Shown here piece after piece: positions 25,129 to 34,499 of a stretch of DNA of 64,000 nucleotides (the first letter of the stretch is position 1; the number at the start of each line of letters is the position of its first letter). Under the pieces are notes generated by a model that had not been told where the DNA came from, made no database searches, and saw only the letters and a program-made list of their open reading frames with translations. The stretch is from positions 125,430 through 189,429 of the forward strand of contig NZ_LMCP01000001.1 of NCBI RefSeq assembly GCF_001425625.1, in the 5' to 3' direction. Source of the stretch: Mesorhizobium sp. Root102. GTDB taxonomy: Bacteria; Pseudomonadota; Alphaproteobacteria; Rhizobiales; Rhizobiaceae. The translations under genes were made by a program, and so were the position numbers.

Positions 25129-25158
25129 TCAATTGGCTCCATGATGAAGGTATTCGGA

Positions 25159-25200
25159 CAGGGCGTTAACCGACGCTGCCAGGGCGTTAACGGACGCTGC
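25159..25200. repeat. Two tandem 21-bp direct repeats upstream of cytochrome pair
   Basis: Units at 25159-25179 and 25180-25200 are identical at 20 of 21 positions, and each contains a GTTAAC palindrome. A 21-bp period equals two helical turns, so paired regulator sites are plausible. The repeats sit 30-72 bp upstream of the cytochrome c' start codon. Confidence 0.65.
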
Positions 25201-25261
25201 GTGGGGAATATTCCCTTCCCCCGGATGATTTTTCTCAAACCTTTACGAAGACCTCGACGCC

Positions 25262-25292
25262 AAAAGAAAAGCCCCGGGGATGCCGGGGCTTT
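25262..25292 (-). terminator. Rho-independent terminator of sodB
   Basis: On the minus strand AAAGCCCCGG and CCGGGGCTTT form a 10-bp stem (25283-25292 with 25268-25277), followed by a T-rich tail. It starts 12 bp after the superoxide dismutase stop codon. Confidence 0.88.
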
Positions 25293-25303
25293 CTGAAAAT
25301 CGG

Positions 25304-25903
25304 TCACTTCGCCTTTTCGTACAATTCCAGCACGTGATCCCAGTTGATCAGGCTGTCGACGAACGCCTCGAGATATTTCGGCCGAGCGTTGCGGTAGTCG
25401 ATGTAATAGGAGTGTTCCCAGACATCGACGCCGAGGATCGGCGACGCGCCATGGACGAGCGGGTTCTCGCCATTCGGCGTCTTCGAGATCGCCAGCTTGC
25501 CATCCTTGACCGAGACCCAGGCCCAGCCGGAGCCGAACTGTGTCGTGCCGGCGGCAATGAAGTCGGCCTTGAACTTGTCGTAACCACCGAGATCGCTATC
25601 GACCGCCTTCTGCAGGGCGCCCGGCAATTTGTTGCCGCCGCCGCCCTTCTTCATCCACTTCCAGAAATGGATGTGATTGTAGTGCTGGGCGGCATTGTTG
25701 AAGAGACCGGCATTCTTGCCGAACGACTGCTTGACCACCTCTTCGACCGACAGATCGCCCATGCCGGCTTCGGCGGCGAGCTTGTTGCCGTTGTCGACAT
25801 ACGCCTTGTGGTGCTTGTCGTGGTGATATTCCAGGGTCTCTTTCGACATGTAAGGCTGCAAGGCCTCATAATCGTAAGGCAAAGCGGGCAATTCAAAAGC
25901 CAT
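25304..25903 (-). CDS. sodB: Superoxide dismutase, Fe/Mn family
   Basis: 199 aa. FELPALPYDYEALQPYMSKETLEYHHDKHH provides the N-terminal metal His. NNAAQHYNHIHFWKWM and the signature DVWEHSYYIDYRNARPKY complete the metal site (His, His, Asp, His). Cytoplasmic enzyme converting superoxide to peroxide. Fe versus Mn cannot be decided with certainty here. Single-gene unit with its own terminator. Confidence 0.9.
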   Translation of the reverse strand: MAFELPALPYDYEALQPYMSKETLEYHHDKHHKAYVDNGNKLAAEAGMGDLSVEEVVKQSFGKNAGLFNNAAQHYNHIHFWKWMKKGGGGNKLPGALQKAVDSDLGGYDKFKADFIAAGTTQFGSGWAWVSVKDGKLAISKTPNGENPLVHGASPILGVDVWEHSYYIDYRNARPKYLEAFVDSLINWDHVLELYEKAK

Positions 25904-26010
25904 GGATGGTACTCCCTCATGGAAAAATCCGGTGTCGATACCGGACTAAGATAGCGCTGGAACGGGTTGGGACAACTCCGGGATGAAGCGTCGATCACCT
26001 TTTTATCCGC

Positions 26011-26889
26011 TCAGGCGGCGGAAGTCGAATGCGCCCAATCCCAATAGAGTTCGCGCGCCTTCTTGGCCACCGGCCCGGGTTGCAGGTTGCGGTCTTCGAT
26101 ACGGGTGATCGGCACCACCTTGGAATGGTTTCCGGTTGAGAAGATCTCGTCCGCTTCGAGGAAATCGCGCACCGACAGCGTCTTTTCCGTGGTCTTGAAG
26201 CCATACTCACCAAGCAGCGTTATCGTGCGCGAGCGGGTGATGCCGGAGAGGAACGTGCCGTTCGGCGCCGGTGTAAAGACATGACCGTCCTTGACCAGGA
26301 AGATGTTCGAGGTTCCAGTCTCGGCGACGTTGCCCAGCATGTCGAGCACCATTGCGTTGTCGAAGCCTCGCATCTTGGCTTCGAGAATGGCACGACCGTT
26401 GTTGGGGTAGAGGCAGCCGGCCTTGGCGTTGGTCGGCATGGTTTCGATGGTCGGGCGCCGGAAAGGCGATACGGTCACCGAAAAGCCGGTCGGCGGTATC
26501 ATCGGTGATTCGTAGAGGCAAAGGCAGAAGCGGGTCGACGCGGGATCGGCCGGCACGCCCATATAGCCGCCGTGCTCGGCCCAGTACATCGGCCTGATGT
26601 AGACCGCAGTCTTGCCGTCGAACTTCTTCAACCCATCCCACGTCAGCCCAACGATCTTGTCGGCAGTCATCGACGGCTTGAGACCGAGTGCAATCGCCGA
26701 GGAATTCACCCTGGCGGCATGAAGCTCGAGGTCGGGGGCGACGCCTTCGAACCAGCGGCCGCCGTCGAACACGCTGGTGCCGAGCCACATGGCGTGGCTG
26801 CGCGGTCCCAGAATGGCGACATTGCCCTCGTGCCAATCACCATCGACGAAAGTCCATGTCGCGGATTGCGCCGCAGCCGCCAGTGTCAT
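26011..26889 (-). CDS. Branched-chain amino acid aminotransferase (class IV)
   Basis: 292 aa from the minus-strand ATG at 26889. Fold-type IV PLP enzyme: PRSHAMWLGTSVFDGGRWFEG near the start, the PLP Lys in NAKAGCLYPNNGRA, and ETGTSNIFLVKDGHV plus LSGITRSRTITLL for phosphate binding. It resembles the IlvE-like aminotransferases used for branched-chain amino acids. A D-amino-acid or aminodeoxychorismate role is a less likely alternative. Monocistronic, divergent from the haloacid dehalogenase gene. Confidence 0.83.
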   Translation of the reverse strand: MTLAAAAQSATWTFVDGDWHEGNVAILGPRSHAMWLGTSVFDGGRWFEGVAPDLELHAARVNSSAIALGLKPSMTADKIVGLTWDGLKKFDGKTAVYIRPMYWAEHGGYMGVPADPASTRFCLCLYESPMIPPTGFSVTVSPFRRPTIETMPTNAKAGCLYPNNGRAILEAKMRGFDNAMVLDMLGNVAETGTSNIFLVKDGHVFTPAPNGTFLSGITRSRTITLLGEYGFKTTEKTLSVRDFLEADEIFSTGNHSKVVPITRIEDRNLQPGPVAKKARELYWDWAHSTSAA

Positions 26890-27046
26890 CGTGTTATCCC
26901 GTCTCAATCGATCTCGTGTGACAGCTATTGGAAGATGCTTTGGCGGGCGCCGTCAACCGGCATCAAGGAGTTTTGTTGAGGCCAGAGACGGAGCGCGATG
27001 CAATCAAGGCTTGCACCTTGTCGCGCCTGCCCTCAAAACTGTTATC

Positions 27047-27709
27047 ATGCAATACACCGCCTATGTCTTCGACGCCTATGGCACGCTGTTCGACGTGCAT
27101 GCCGCCGTGCGCCGCCATGCCGACCGGGTCGGGGCGGACGGCCAATTGTTGTCCGAGATCTGGCGCGCCAAGCAACTCGAATATTCCTGGGTGCGCACGC
27201 TGATGGGCGCCTATGTCGATTTCTGGCAGTTGACCGAACAGGCGCTCGATTTCGCCTTGCGCAAGGTTCCCTCGGCCGACCCCGGCCTCAAGGCGACATT
27301 GCTGGATGCCTACTGGCGGCTGGATTGCTATCCGGAAGTGCCGGCCGTACTCAAGGCGCTCAAGGCCTCCGGAGCGCGGCTGGCGATCCTGTCCAATGGC
27401 TCGCCCGAAATGCTGCAGGCGGCGGTCAAGTCCGCCGCGCTCGACCAAGTCCTCGACGATATCTATTCCGTCGATACGGTGCGGCGCTTCAAGACCGATC
27501 CGGCGGTCTACGACATGATCGCCACCGGCTGGCGCCTCTATCCCGGCGCGGTATCCTTCCAGTCCTCCAATCGCTGGGACATCGCCGGCGCCACCAAGTT
27601 CGGTTTTCGCACGGTGTGGATCAACCGTTCCAACCAGCCCGAAGAATACCGGGACTTCCCACCGGCCCTGATCCTGCCATCGCTCGAAGCTTTGGTGCCG
27701 GGTAGCTAA
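27047..27709 (+). CDS. Haloacid dehalogenase type II
   Basis: 220 aa from ATG 27047. HAD motif I VFDAYGTLFDVHA holds the nucleophilic Asp (about residue 10). Motif II is LAILSNGSPEML, motif III Lys is in RRFKTDPAVYD, and SSNRWDIAGATKFGF carries the motif IV Asp. This set is characteristic of L-2-haloacid dehalogenases, which replace the halogen of short 2-halo acids with hydroxyl. Physiological substrate not shown. No transporter gene is adjacent. Confidence 0.86.
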   Translation: MQYTAYVFDAYGTLFDVHAAVRRHADRVGADGQLLSEIWRAKQLEYSWVRTLMGAYVDFWQLTEQALDFALRKVPSADPGLKATLLDAYWRLDCYPEVPAVLKALKASGARLAILSNGSPEMLQAAVKSAALDQVLDDIYSVDTVRRFKTDPAVYDMIATGWRLYPGAVSFQSSNRWDIAGATKFGFRTVWINRSNQPEEYRDFPPALILPSLEALVPGS

Positions 27710-27877
27710 GATCTGTGGCCCTGGCGCCACAGTGGCCTCGCGGTCACAGCTTCGCCTTTGTTTGTCCACCTTCAGGCCAGAATCGGAACCGCCTATCGCC
27801 CCAGGTGTTGTCAGGCACCCGCGCAACGGTCGGCGAATTCATGCTTTGTTGCGATTTGAGACTTAAAGAAGGCAACC

Positions 27878-28702
27878 ATGTCCAAAACCGAAATCGAATC
27901 TCTTCGCCTGAGCCGTCGCGGCTTTCTCAACGCCGCAGCCTTGGGCGCCGCTTCGATCGCGGTTTCCGCATGCGCCACCACCGGGCCGGGGCCGGTCGAG
28001 CCGCCTCCGCCAACCTATGTCGAGCCGCCCCTGCCCGACTATGCGACGATGTACGCGGCCGTCAGCGATGGCGGTTTCGACCTTCCCGCCATACCGTTCG
28101 ACAAAATCGATCCGCAGTTCCTGCGCCAGATCGTTCCCGATCCGACGGGGCAGAAGCCCGGCACCATCATCGTCGACACGACCGGACACCATCTCTATCT
28201 CGTGCGCCCGGGCGGCCAGGCGATCCGTTACGGCGTCGGTCTCGGCCGCGCCGGCTTCGAATGGTCCGGCGACGCCGTGGTCCAGTGGAAGCAGAAGTGG
28301 CCGAAGTGGACGCCGCCGGATGAAATGATCGCCCGGCAGCCGGAATTGAAGCCGTACAGCGCCGACAATGGCGGCATGCCCGGCGGCTTGAAGAACCCGC
28401 TCGGTGCGCGTGCGCTCTATCTTTTCCAGGGCAACGTCGACACGCTCTACCGCCTGCATGGCTCTCCGGAATGGAAGTCGATCGGCAAGTCGGTCTCTTC
28501 AGGCTGCGTGCGCCTTATGAATCAGGACATTATCGACCTCTATGACCGCGTGCCTTCCAAGACGCCGGTCATCGTGACCAGCGACGCCAGCCAGCCGATG
28601 GTGGCGACGGCCAACCGCCAGGCGATCCCGATCGACGCCGGCGTGCCGGACGGATCGGTGCTGCTCGGCCCGGTAAAGGCAGTGACAGACGCGGTCTTCT
28701 GA
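27878..28702 (+). CDS. L,D-transpeptidase (YkuD), Tat/lipoprotein-type export signal
   Basis: 274 aa. The N terminus has a Tat-like SRRGFLNAAALGAASIAVSA followed by a possible lipobox (VSAC). A Pro-rich linker leads to the YkuD domain (about residues 100-235): TIIVDTTGHHLYLVRPGG at the start and the active-site block YRLHGSPEWKSIGKSVSSGC with the nucleophilic Cys of SSGCVRL. It makes 3-3 peptidoglycan crosslinks or anchors proteins to the wall in the periplasm. A stem-loop follows its stop. Confidence 0.87.
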   Translation: MSKTEIESLRLSRRGFLNAAALGAASIAVSACATTGPGPVEPPPPTYVEPPLPDYATMYAAVSDGGFDLPAIPFDKIDPQFLRQIVPDPTGQKPGTIIVDTTGHHLYLVRPGGQAIRYGVGLGRAGFEWSGDAVVQWKQKWPKWTPPDEMIARQPELKPYSADNGGMPGGLKNPLGARALYLFQGNVDTLYRLHGSPEWKSIGKSVSSGCVRLMNQDIIDLYDRVPSKTPVIVTSDASQPMVATANRQAIPIDAGVPDGSVLLGPVKAVTDAVF

Positions 28703-28709
28703 TCAGGCG

Positions 28710-28735
28710 AAGGAGCGGCGGATTCGGCGCTCCTT
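28710..28735 (+). terminator. Stem-loop after L,D-transpeptidase gene
   Basis: AAGGAGCG (28710-28717) and CGCTCCTT (28728-28735) pair perfectly over a 10-nt loop, just after the stop codon. No clear T-run follows, so termination efficiency is uncertain. Confidence 0.45.
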
Positions 28736-28824
28736 CCACCGGATGATTGTCCTGAAACGATATCGATTCTGCGTCTGCCGAGATCGGTCTGTTGACTGGC
28801 GCCCCACTGCGATATTCTTGCGCG

Positions 28825-29907
28825 ATGAAACTCAGCCAGAGCATACGGTTCTGCACGTCCGAAGACGGTACCCGCATCGCTGTCGCATCCTGCGGAGAGG
28901 GAAAGGTGATCGTGCGGGCGGCGCACTGGTTGAGCCATGTCGATTATGATCTGGAAAGTCCGGTTTGGCGGCCATGGCTCCAGGTCCTTTCGGCCCGCAA
29001 CCGGTTTGTACGCTACGATCCACGCGGCTGCGGCTTATCGGATCGCCATGTCGCCGACCTGTCGATCGAGGCGTGGCACGCAGACCTGGACGCCGTGACG
29101 GCGACCATCGAGCAGCCAAGCTTCGTTCTGCTCGGTCTTTCGCAGGGCGGCGCTCTCAGCATCGCATATGCATTACGGCACCCTGAGCGGGTGTCGCATT
29201 TGGTGCTCCTCAACGCCTATGGTCAGGGTGCGAGGGTTCGGGCGCAGACCGAGGCCGAACGGTTGGAAGCCGAAACGCTTGTCAATTTCGTTCGCATTGG
29301 CTGGGGACGCGAAAATCCTGCGTTCTGCCGGTTCTTCACCAATCTTTTCATTCCCGACGGGACACAAGAACAGCATCGCTGGTGGGGCGATCTCGAGCGT
29401 GTGACGGCAAGCGCCGACGTGGCCGCCCGCCTGCTCTGGCAGATGCAGGGGATCGACGTCCTGGACCTTGCGGCGAAACTCCGCGTCCCGACATTGATCG
29501 CGCACAGCCGAGGGGATATGCGCGTGCCATTCAATGAAGGCTGCAAGCTTGCCGCAGCGATCCCTGGAGCGCGCTTCCTACCGCTTGAAAGCAAGAACCA
29601 TGTTCTCCTGCCGACCGAGCCGGCCTGGGCTGTATTTCAGAGCGAACTTGACGCCTTCCTCGGACATGACCGGCCCAAGCAATCGCGCGCAATCCACGAG
29701 GCCGGCCTGACACCTGCCGAGGCGGCGCTTCTGGATCTGGTTAAAGAGGGGCTGGACAACCGCGCCATCGCGCAACGCCTTAGCAAGAGCGTGAAGACGG
29801 TGCGCAACCAGCTGTCGATGATCTTCGGCAAGCTTGGCGTGCACAGCCGATCGCAGGCAATCGTGATGACGCTGTCCGACAGAGGGCGAGCGCCGCAGCC
29901 CGATTGA
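28825..29907 (+). CDS. Alpha/beta-hydrolase fused to LuxR-type DNA-binding domain
   Basis: 360 aa from ATG 28825. Residues about 10-280 form an alpha/beta hydrolase with the nucleophile elbow LLGLSQGGALSIAYALRHPE, acid residue in IAHSRGDMRVPF and late His in LESKNHVLLP. Residues about 300-355 are a GerE/LuxR helix-turn-helix (LTPAEAALLDLVKEGLDNRA, IAQRLSKSVKTVRNQLSMIF). The hydrolase fold probably senses or hydrolyses a ligand that controls DNA binding. A 14-bp palindrome lies in the gap before the downstream methyltransferase gene. Confidence 0.85.
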   Translation: MKLSQSIRFCTSEDGTRIAVASCGEGKVIVRAAHWLSHVDYDLESPVWRPWLQVLSARNRFVRYDPRGCGLSDRHVADLSIEAWHADLDAVTATIEQPSFVLLGLSQGGALSIAYALRHPERVSHLVLLNAYGQGARVRAQTEAERLEAETLVNFVRIGWGRENPAFCRFFTNLFIPDGTQEQHRWWGDLERVTASADVAARLLWQMQGIDVLDLAAKLRVPTLIAHSRGDMRVPFNEGCKLAAAIPGARFLPLESKNHVLLPTEPAWAVFQSELDAFLGHDRPKQSRAIHEAGLTPAEAALLDLVKEGLDNRAIAQRLSKSVKTVRNQLSMIFGKLGVHSRSQAIVMTLSDRGRAPQPD

Positions 29908-29928
29908 GATCGGCGCAGCCATAAAAGT

Positions 29929-29942
29929 GGGACATCTGTCCC
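29929..29942. promoter_or_regulatory. 14-bp palindrome between LuxR-hydrolase and methyltransferase genes
   Basis: GGGACATCTGTCCC is a perfect dyad except for the central TC. It lies 22 bp after the LuxR-hydrolase stop and 122 bp before the methyltransferase start. It could be an operator, perhaps for the adjacent LuxR-type protein (inference only). Confidence 0.4.
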
Positions 29943-30063
29943 TGTTTGGACCCGATTTCCTTGCCCGCGCGGGACCGCCGCATCATGCCCATCGTTCCCC
30001 GGCGTCTCATCCTTGGATTGACGGACCGCAAAGGCGTCGTCCGAAGATCAGGAGGAACCCGAC

Positions 30064-31113
30064 ATGACGCAACTCAATGAAACCACGCTCAATGAATTGG
30101 TAGGCCGCGTCCTGGGCGACCTTGGCGGGGCAGTCAGTGTACCGTTGGTTCGAATCGGAGATGCGCTGGGTCTGTACAAGACGCTCAAGGAGATCGGGCC
30201 GGCGAAGGCCGACGAACTTGCCGATGCCACGGGATGCGCGCGCCGCTACGTTCGCGAATGGCTGGCGGCACAGGCGGCGTCCGGCTACGTGCATTTTGAA
30301 CATGGGCGGTTCTCGCTGACGCCCGAGCAGTCATTCATATTTGCGGAGCCTGACAGCCCGGTCCATCTGATCGGCGGGTTCGATACCGCGGCCGCCATGG
30401 TCGAGAACCAGCCAAAGGTGCAATCGGCTTTCAAGACCGGACGCGGCGTTGCCTGGGGCGACCAGGCAGGTTGTCTGTTCTGCGCGGTGTCACGCCTGTT
30501 CCGGCCGGGTTATGTCAATGCCCTGGTGAAGGAATGGCTGCCGGCGCTTGACGGGGTTGTCGACAAGTTGAAGGCGGGTGCGTCGGTGGCCGACGTTGGG
30601 TGTGGGCACGGGCTGTCGACGATCCTGATGGCGCAGGCGTTCCCCCACTCCCGATTCATAGGTTACGACTTCCATCCGGCCTCGATTGCCGCCGCGACCG
30701 CGCACGCCCGGTCGTACGGGCTGACGAACCTGGATTTCGAGGTCGGCCGGGCGCAGGACTTTCCAGGACACGACTTCGATCTGGTCACTTGCTTCGACTG
30801 CTTGCACGATATGGGCGATCCGAAGACCGCGGCGGTGCATATTCGCAATTCGCTGAAAGACGGCGGCACCTGGATGGTCGTCGAGCCCATGGCAGGAGAC
30901 ACGCTGGAGGAAAATATCAATCCGGTCGGACGGCTCTACTACTCGGCCTCGACGATGATCTGCGTTCCCACATCGCTGGCACAGGAGACGGGCCTCGCGC
31001 TTGGCGCGCAAGCGGGAGAGAACCGGCTGACCGAGGTGATCCGCTCAGGTGGTTTCTCTCGTGTCCGGCGGGCCGCCCAGACCCCCCTCAACATGGTGCT
31101 CGAAGCGACCTGA
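30064..31113 (+). CDS. Class I SAM-dependent methyltransferase with N-terminal winged helix
   Basis: 349 aa. An N-terminal winged-helix dimerisation region (VPLVRIGDALGLYKTLKEIG, CARRYVREWLAAQAASGYV) is followed by the Rossmann SAM domain, with motif I VADVGCGHGLSTILMAQAFP (about residue 178) and acidic DLVTCFDCLHDMGDP. This layout matches the Rv2258c-like group; substrate unknown. It follows the LuxR-hydrolase gene and may be its target. A 11-bp stem-loop occurs after the stop (31123-31152). Confidence 0.83.
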   Translation: MTQLNETTLNELVGRVLGDLGGAVSVPLVRIGDALGLYKTLKEIGPAKADELADATGCARRYVREWLAAQAASGYVHFEHGRFSLTPEQSFIFAEPDSPVHLIGGFDTAAAMVENQPKVQSAFKTGRGVAWGDQAGCLFCAVSRLFRPGYVNALVKEWLPALDGVVDKLKAGASVADVGCGHGLSTILMAQAFPHSRFIGYDFHPASIAAATAHARSYGLTNLDFEVGRAQDFPGHDFDLVTCFDCLHDMGDPKTAAVHIRNSLKDGGTWMVVEPMAGDTLEENINPVGRLYYSASTMICVPTSLAQETGLALGAQAGENRLTEVIRSGGFSRVRRAAQTPLNMVLEAT

Positions 31114-31122
31114 CGACGAAGA

Positions 31123-31152
31123 GGCCGGTTCGGGTCCCGATCCGAACCGGCC
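31123..31152 (+). terminator. Stem-loop after methyltransferase gene
   Basis: GGCCGGTTCGG (31123-31133) pairs with CCGAACCGGCC (31142-31152) over an 8-nt loop. A T-run is lacking on either side, so it may be a transcript-end hairpin rather than a classical terminator. Confidence 0.5.
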
Positions 31153-31227
31153 AAAATCTCTATCCGCAACCAGCTGTTCTGATGTCCTCCCGACCACGGC
31201 ACGGCCTCAAGCCGTGGCATCCGAGGC

Positions 31228-32775
31228 TCACCGCCCCCTGGAAAGACTGCCCAGGATCCCGCGCACGATCGCCCGGCCAACCGACGAGCCGACCGAGCGC
31301 ACCACCGACTTGATCGCCGCCTCGGCCACGGTCTGGCGATTGGACGGGCGCGGCGCTGGGGCGCGCCTGCCACCGGATTGTGGCGCGGGATCGTCATTGC
31401 CGAAGCCTGGAATGGTCCAGCGCGAGCCGCCGCTGCCGTCCTGCTGCGCCTGCTCTTCTGCATCCTGCGCGTCCTTGGCCTTTTTCTGCAGCATCTCGAA
31501 AGCCGATTCGCGATCGATGAGCTGGTCGTACTGGCCGGTGACCGGGCTTTCCTGGATCAGCTTTTGCCGTTCGGCGGGCGTGATCGGCCCGAGGCGCGAG
31601 GATGGCGGACGGATCAATGTTCGCTGCACCATGGACGGAACACCCTTGGTTTCGAGCGTCGAGACCAGCGCCTCACCGGTGCCGAGCTGGGTGATGGCGG
31701 TCATGCAGTCGAAGTCCGGATTTGGCCGGAACGTCTCGGCCGCCGTCCGCACCGCCTGCTGCTCACGCGGCGTATAGGCGCGCAGCGCGTGCTGGACGCG
31801 GTTGCCGAGCTGGGCCAGAACTTTTTCGGGGATATCCAATGGGTTCTGCGTGACGAAATAGACGCCGACGCCTTTCGAGCGGATCAGGCGGACGACTTGT
31901 TCGACGCGATCGATCAGCACTTTGGGTGCTTCGTCGAACAGAAGATGCGCCTCGTCGAAAAAGAACACCAGCTTCGGCTTGTCGGGATCGCCGACTTCCG
32001 GCAGCACCTCGAACAGTTCCGACATCAGCCACAGCAGGAAGGTCGCGTATAGCCGCGGGTTCATCATCAGCTTGTCGGCGGCAAGCACGCTGATGGCGCC
32101 CCGTCCATCGCGGGTGGTGCGCATGATGTCGGCGATGCGCAGTGCCGGCTCACCGAAGAAGTTTGCCGCGCCCTGCTGCTCCAGGACCAGCAGCGTGCGC
32201 TGGATCGCCCCGACCGACGGCTTCGTCACATTTCCGTAGCGCGAGCCGATCTCGTCGGCGCGCTCGGCGATGTTGGCCAGCAGCGCCTGCAGATCCTTCA
32301 TGTCGAGCAGCAGCAGGCCTTCCTCGTCAGCCAGGCGGAAGGCGATGTTCATGATGCCTTCCTGCGCCTCGGTCAGGTTCATCAGCCGCGACAAAAGCAA
32401 TGGCCCCATTTCGGAAACGGTGGCACGGATCGGGTGACCCTGCTCGCCGAACAGATCCCAGAAGATGACCGGAAATTCCTGGAAGTCATAAGGGTCGAGC
32501 TTGATCTGCTCGGCCCGCTTGACCAGGAAATCCTGTGCCGTGCCCATCATGGCGATGCCGGACAGATCGCCCTTGATGTCGGCGCAGAACACCGGCACGC
32601 CGGCATTGGAAAATCCTTCCGCCAATATCTGCAAGGTGACGGTCTTGCCGGTACCGGTGGCGCCGGTCACCAGACCGTGACGATTCCCGTATTGCAGCAA
32701 CAGTTGCTCGGCACGCTGATAGCTGTCGTCGGGCTTGCGGCTGGCGCCGATGAAAATACTGGTGTCGTCAGCCAT
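31228..32775 (-). CDS. HerA-like ATPase (DUF853/YjgR family)
   Basis: 515 aa. Walker [15 protein letters not shown] (about residue 40), Walker [19 protein letters not shown], and the C-terminal [13 protein letters not shown] and [15 protein letters not shown] segments typical of the YjgR group. It is a cytoplasmic hexameric P-loop ATPase related to the HerA/FtsK translocases. The low-complexity Q/G/P-rich region at about 430-480 is a linker. Biological role unsettled. It diverges from the methylmalonyl-CoA mutase genes over 280 bp. Confidence 0.85.
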   Translation of the reverse strand: MADDTSIFIGASRKPDDSYQRAEQLLLQYGNRHGLVTGATGTGKTVTLQILAEGFSNAGVPVFCADIKGDLSGIAMMGTAQDFLVKRAEQIKLDPYDFQEFPVIFWDLFGEQGHPIRATVSEMGPLLLSRLMNLTEAQEGIMNIAFRLADEEGLLLLDMKDLQALLANIAERADEIGSRYGNVTKPSVGAIQRTLLVLEQQGAANFFGEPALRIADIMRTTRDGRGAISVLAADKLMMNPRLYATFLLWLMSELFEVLPEVGDPDKPKLVFFFDEAHLLFDEAPKVLIDRVEQVVRLIRSKGVGVYFVTQNPLDIPEKVLAQLGNRVQHALRAYTPREQQAVRTAAETFRPNPDFDCMTAITQLGTGEALVSTLETKGVPSMVQRTLIRPPSSRLGPITPAERQKLIQESPVTGQYDQLIDRESAFEMLQKKAKDAQDAEEQAQQDGSGGSRWTIPGFGNDDPAPQSGGRRAPAPRPSNRQTVAEAAIKSVVRSVGSSVGRAIVRGILGSLSRGR

Positions 32776-33056
32776 ATGTCCGGTCTCCGCAAACTGATGT
32801 GTCTAAAAGCCAATGGCCTTGCCGCAGGTATAGTGAGGCCATCGCAGAGCGACAATGCCAATCCTCAAAATCGGTTTTTGGGAGCTTGCGGATTTTGCCG
32901 GTGTTTGGCAATCGTTCATGGTTCGTCCACTCAGGCTTCCCTATATCTGGTGGATCGAATTCGGTCTCTGAAAGAGCATTGCATTGCGATATCGGACCGG
33001 TGACCGTAGACTGAACCGCTCCCGGCTGGTGCGGCCGCATAAAACGAGGAGGACGG

Positions 33057-34499
33057 ATGGGCGCCGGAGCCTTGACCAGGGATGTTGAACCCGAGAACGC
33101 CGAGCGCCCGCGATGGCTGGCGTTGGCGGAAAAGGCGCTGGCCGGCGCCTCCTTCGAGGAAAAGCTGGTCTCGCATAGCGACGACAACATCCGCATCGAA
33201 CCGCTCTACGACCGCAGCACCGCGGCGGAGCCGATCGTGCGCGCCAACCCTAAATCGCCCTGGATCGTCAGCCAGCGCGTCGACGATCCGGACATCGAGC
33301 GCGCCAGAACCCAGGCTCTGGACGATGTGGCACAGGGTGCCACGGGATTGTCACTGGTCTTCGAAGGGGCGCCGAACGCGTTCGGCTACGGCCTGCCGAG
33401 AACGGCGGAAGCGCTGGAGACGGTGCTGGACGGCGTCCCGCTCAACCGCATCCAGGTTCGCATCGACGCCCATCCCTGGAGCCGCGCCGTGGCTGACTGG
33501 CTGGTCGCGTTCCTGAGCAAACGCCGGTCGGACCCGGCAAAGCTCAACCTCTCCTTCGGCATCGATCCGGCGGCCATCTTCGCCGGAACCGGCCGGTTGC
33601 GCATGTCGATCGAGGCGCTGCAGGCCTCCATGCCGCAGTCGCTGGCGCATTTCTTCTCGATGGGCGTTCCGGGCGTGCTGCTGGAGGCGGACGGGCGTGT
33701 GTTCCACAACGCCGGTGCGACAGAGGCGCAGGAGCTTGGCATCATGCTGGCTTCGGCGGTCTCCTATCTCAGAATGTTCGAGACGGCACGGCAGCCACTT
33801 GTCTATGCCGCGCCCCATATCGGATTTGCGCTCAGCGTCGACCAGGACCAGTTGCTGTCAATGGCCAAGGTGAGAGCCCTGCGCAGGCTCTGGGCACGGG
33901 TGCAGGAGTCTTGTTCGATCCCGACATCCACCGCCAACATCCATGCCGAGACGTCGTTTCGCATGATGACGGCGATGGACCCGGAGACCAACATCCTGCG
34001 CACCACGATTGCCTGCTTTGCCGCGGCGTGTGGCGGCGCCGATTCGATCTCCATCCTGCCGCACACGATCGCGCATGGCTTGCCGGCGGGATTTGCCCGT
34101 CGCGTTGCCCGCAACGCGCAGCTGATCATGGCCAATGAAAGCCATATCGATCATGTCGCCGATCCCGCCTATGGTTCCGGCGCGGTCGAAGCGCTGACCG
34201 CTGAACTCTGTGAGATAGCCTGGGCGGAACTGCAGACAATCGAGGCCGAGGGCGGCGTCCTGTCCAGCCTTCAGGACGGACACATCCAGAAGCGCGTTCA
34301 CGCCGCGGCAGCGCAGCGCAATGCAGCCTACCGGGCAGGCGAGCGGACCATTATCGGCACCACGCTTTACCCGCTGAAAGACGAACGTCCGGTCGAGACG
34401 CTGGCGGCTGAACGGCGGCCGGCCTTCACCGAAGGCGTTGCCGTCTGCGAGCCGCTGCCTCCGGCCCGCATCGACCAATCGATCGGAGCCACCTCTTGA
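33057..34499 (+). CDS. Methylmalonyl-CoA mutase small (beta) subunit
   Basis: 480 aa from ATG 33057 with an AGGAGG ribosome-binding site. It has the MCM TIM-barrel fold ([55 protein letters not shown]) but no cobalamin-binding DxHxxG domain and a shorter length than the catalytic subunit, as expected for MutA. It partners the large subunit encoded immediately downstream (4-bp overlap). The pair interconverts methylmalonyl-CoA and succinyl-CoA in propionate and branched-chain catabolism. Confidence 0.85.
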   Translation: MGAGALTRDVEPENAERPRWLALAEKALAGASFEEKLVSHSDDNIRIEPLYDRSTAAEPIVRANPKSPWIVSQRVDDPDIERARTQALDDVAQGATGLSLVFEGAPNAFGYGLPRTAEALETVLDGVPLNRIQVRIDAHPWSRAVADWLVAFLSKRRSDPAKLNLSFGIDPAAIFAGTGRLRMSIEALQASMPQSLAHFFSMGVPGVLLEADGRVFHNAGATEAQELGIMLASAVSYLRMFETARQPLVYAAPHIGFALSVDQDQLLSMAKVRALRRLWARVQESCSIPTSTANIHAETSFRMMTAMDPETNILRTTIACFAAACGGADSISILPHTIAHGLPAGFARRVARNAQLIMANESHIDHVADPAYGSGAVEALTAELCEIAWAELQTIEAEGGVLSSLQDGHIQKRVHAAAAQRNAAYRAGERTIIGTTLYPLKDERPVETLAAERRPAFTEGVAVCEPLPPARIDQSIGATS

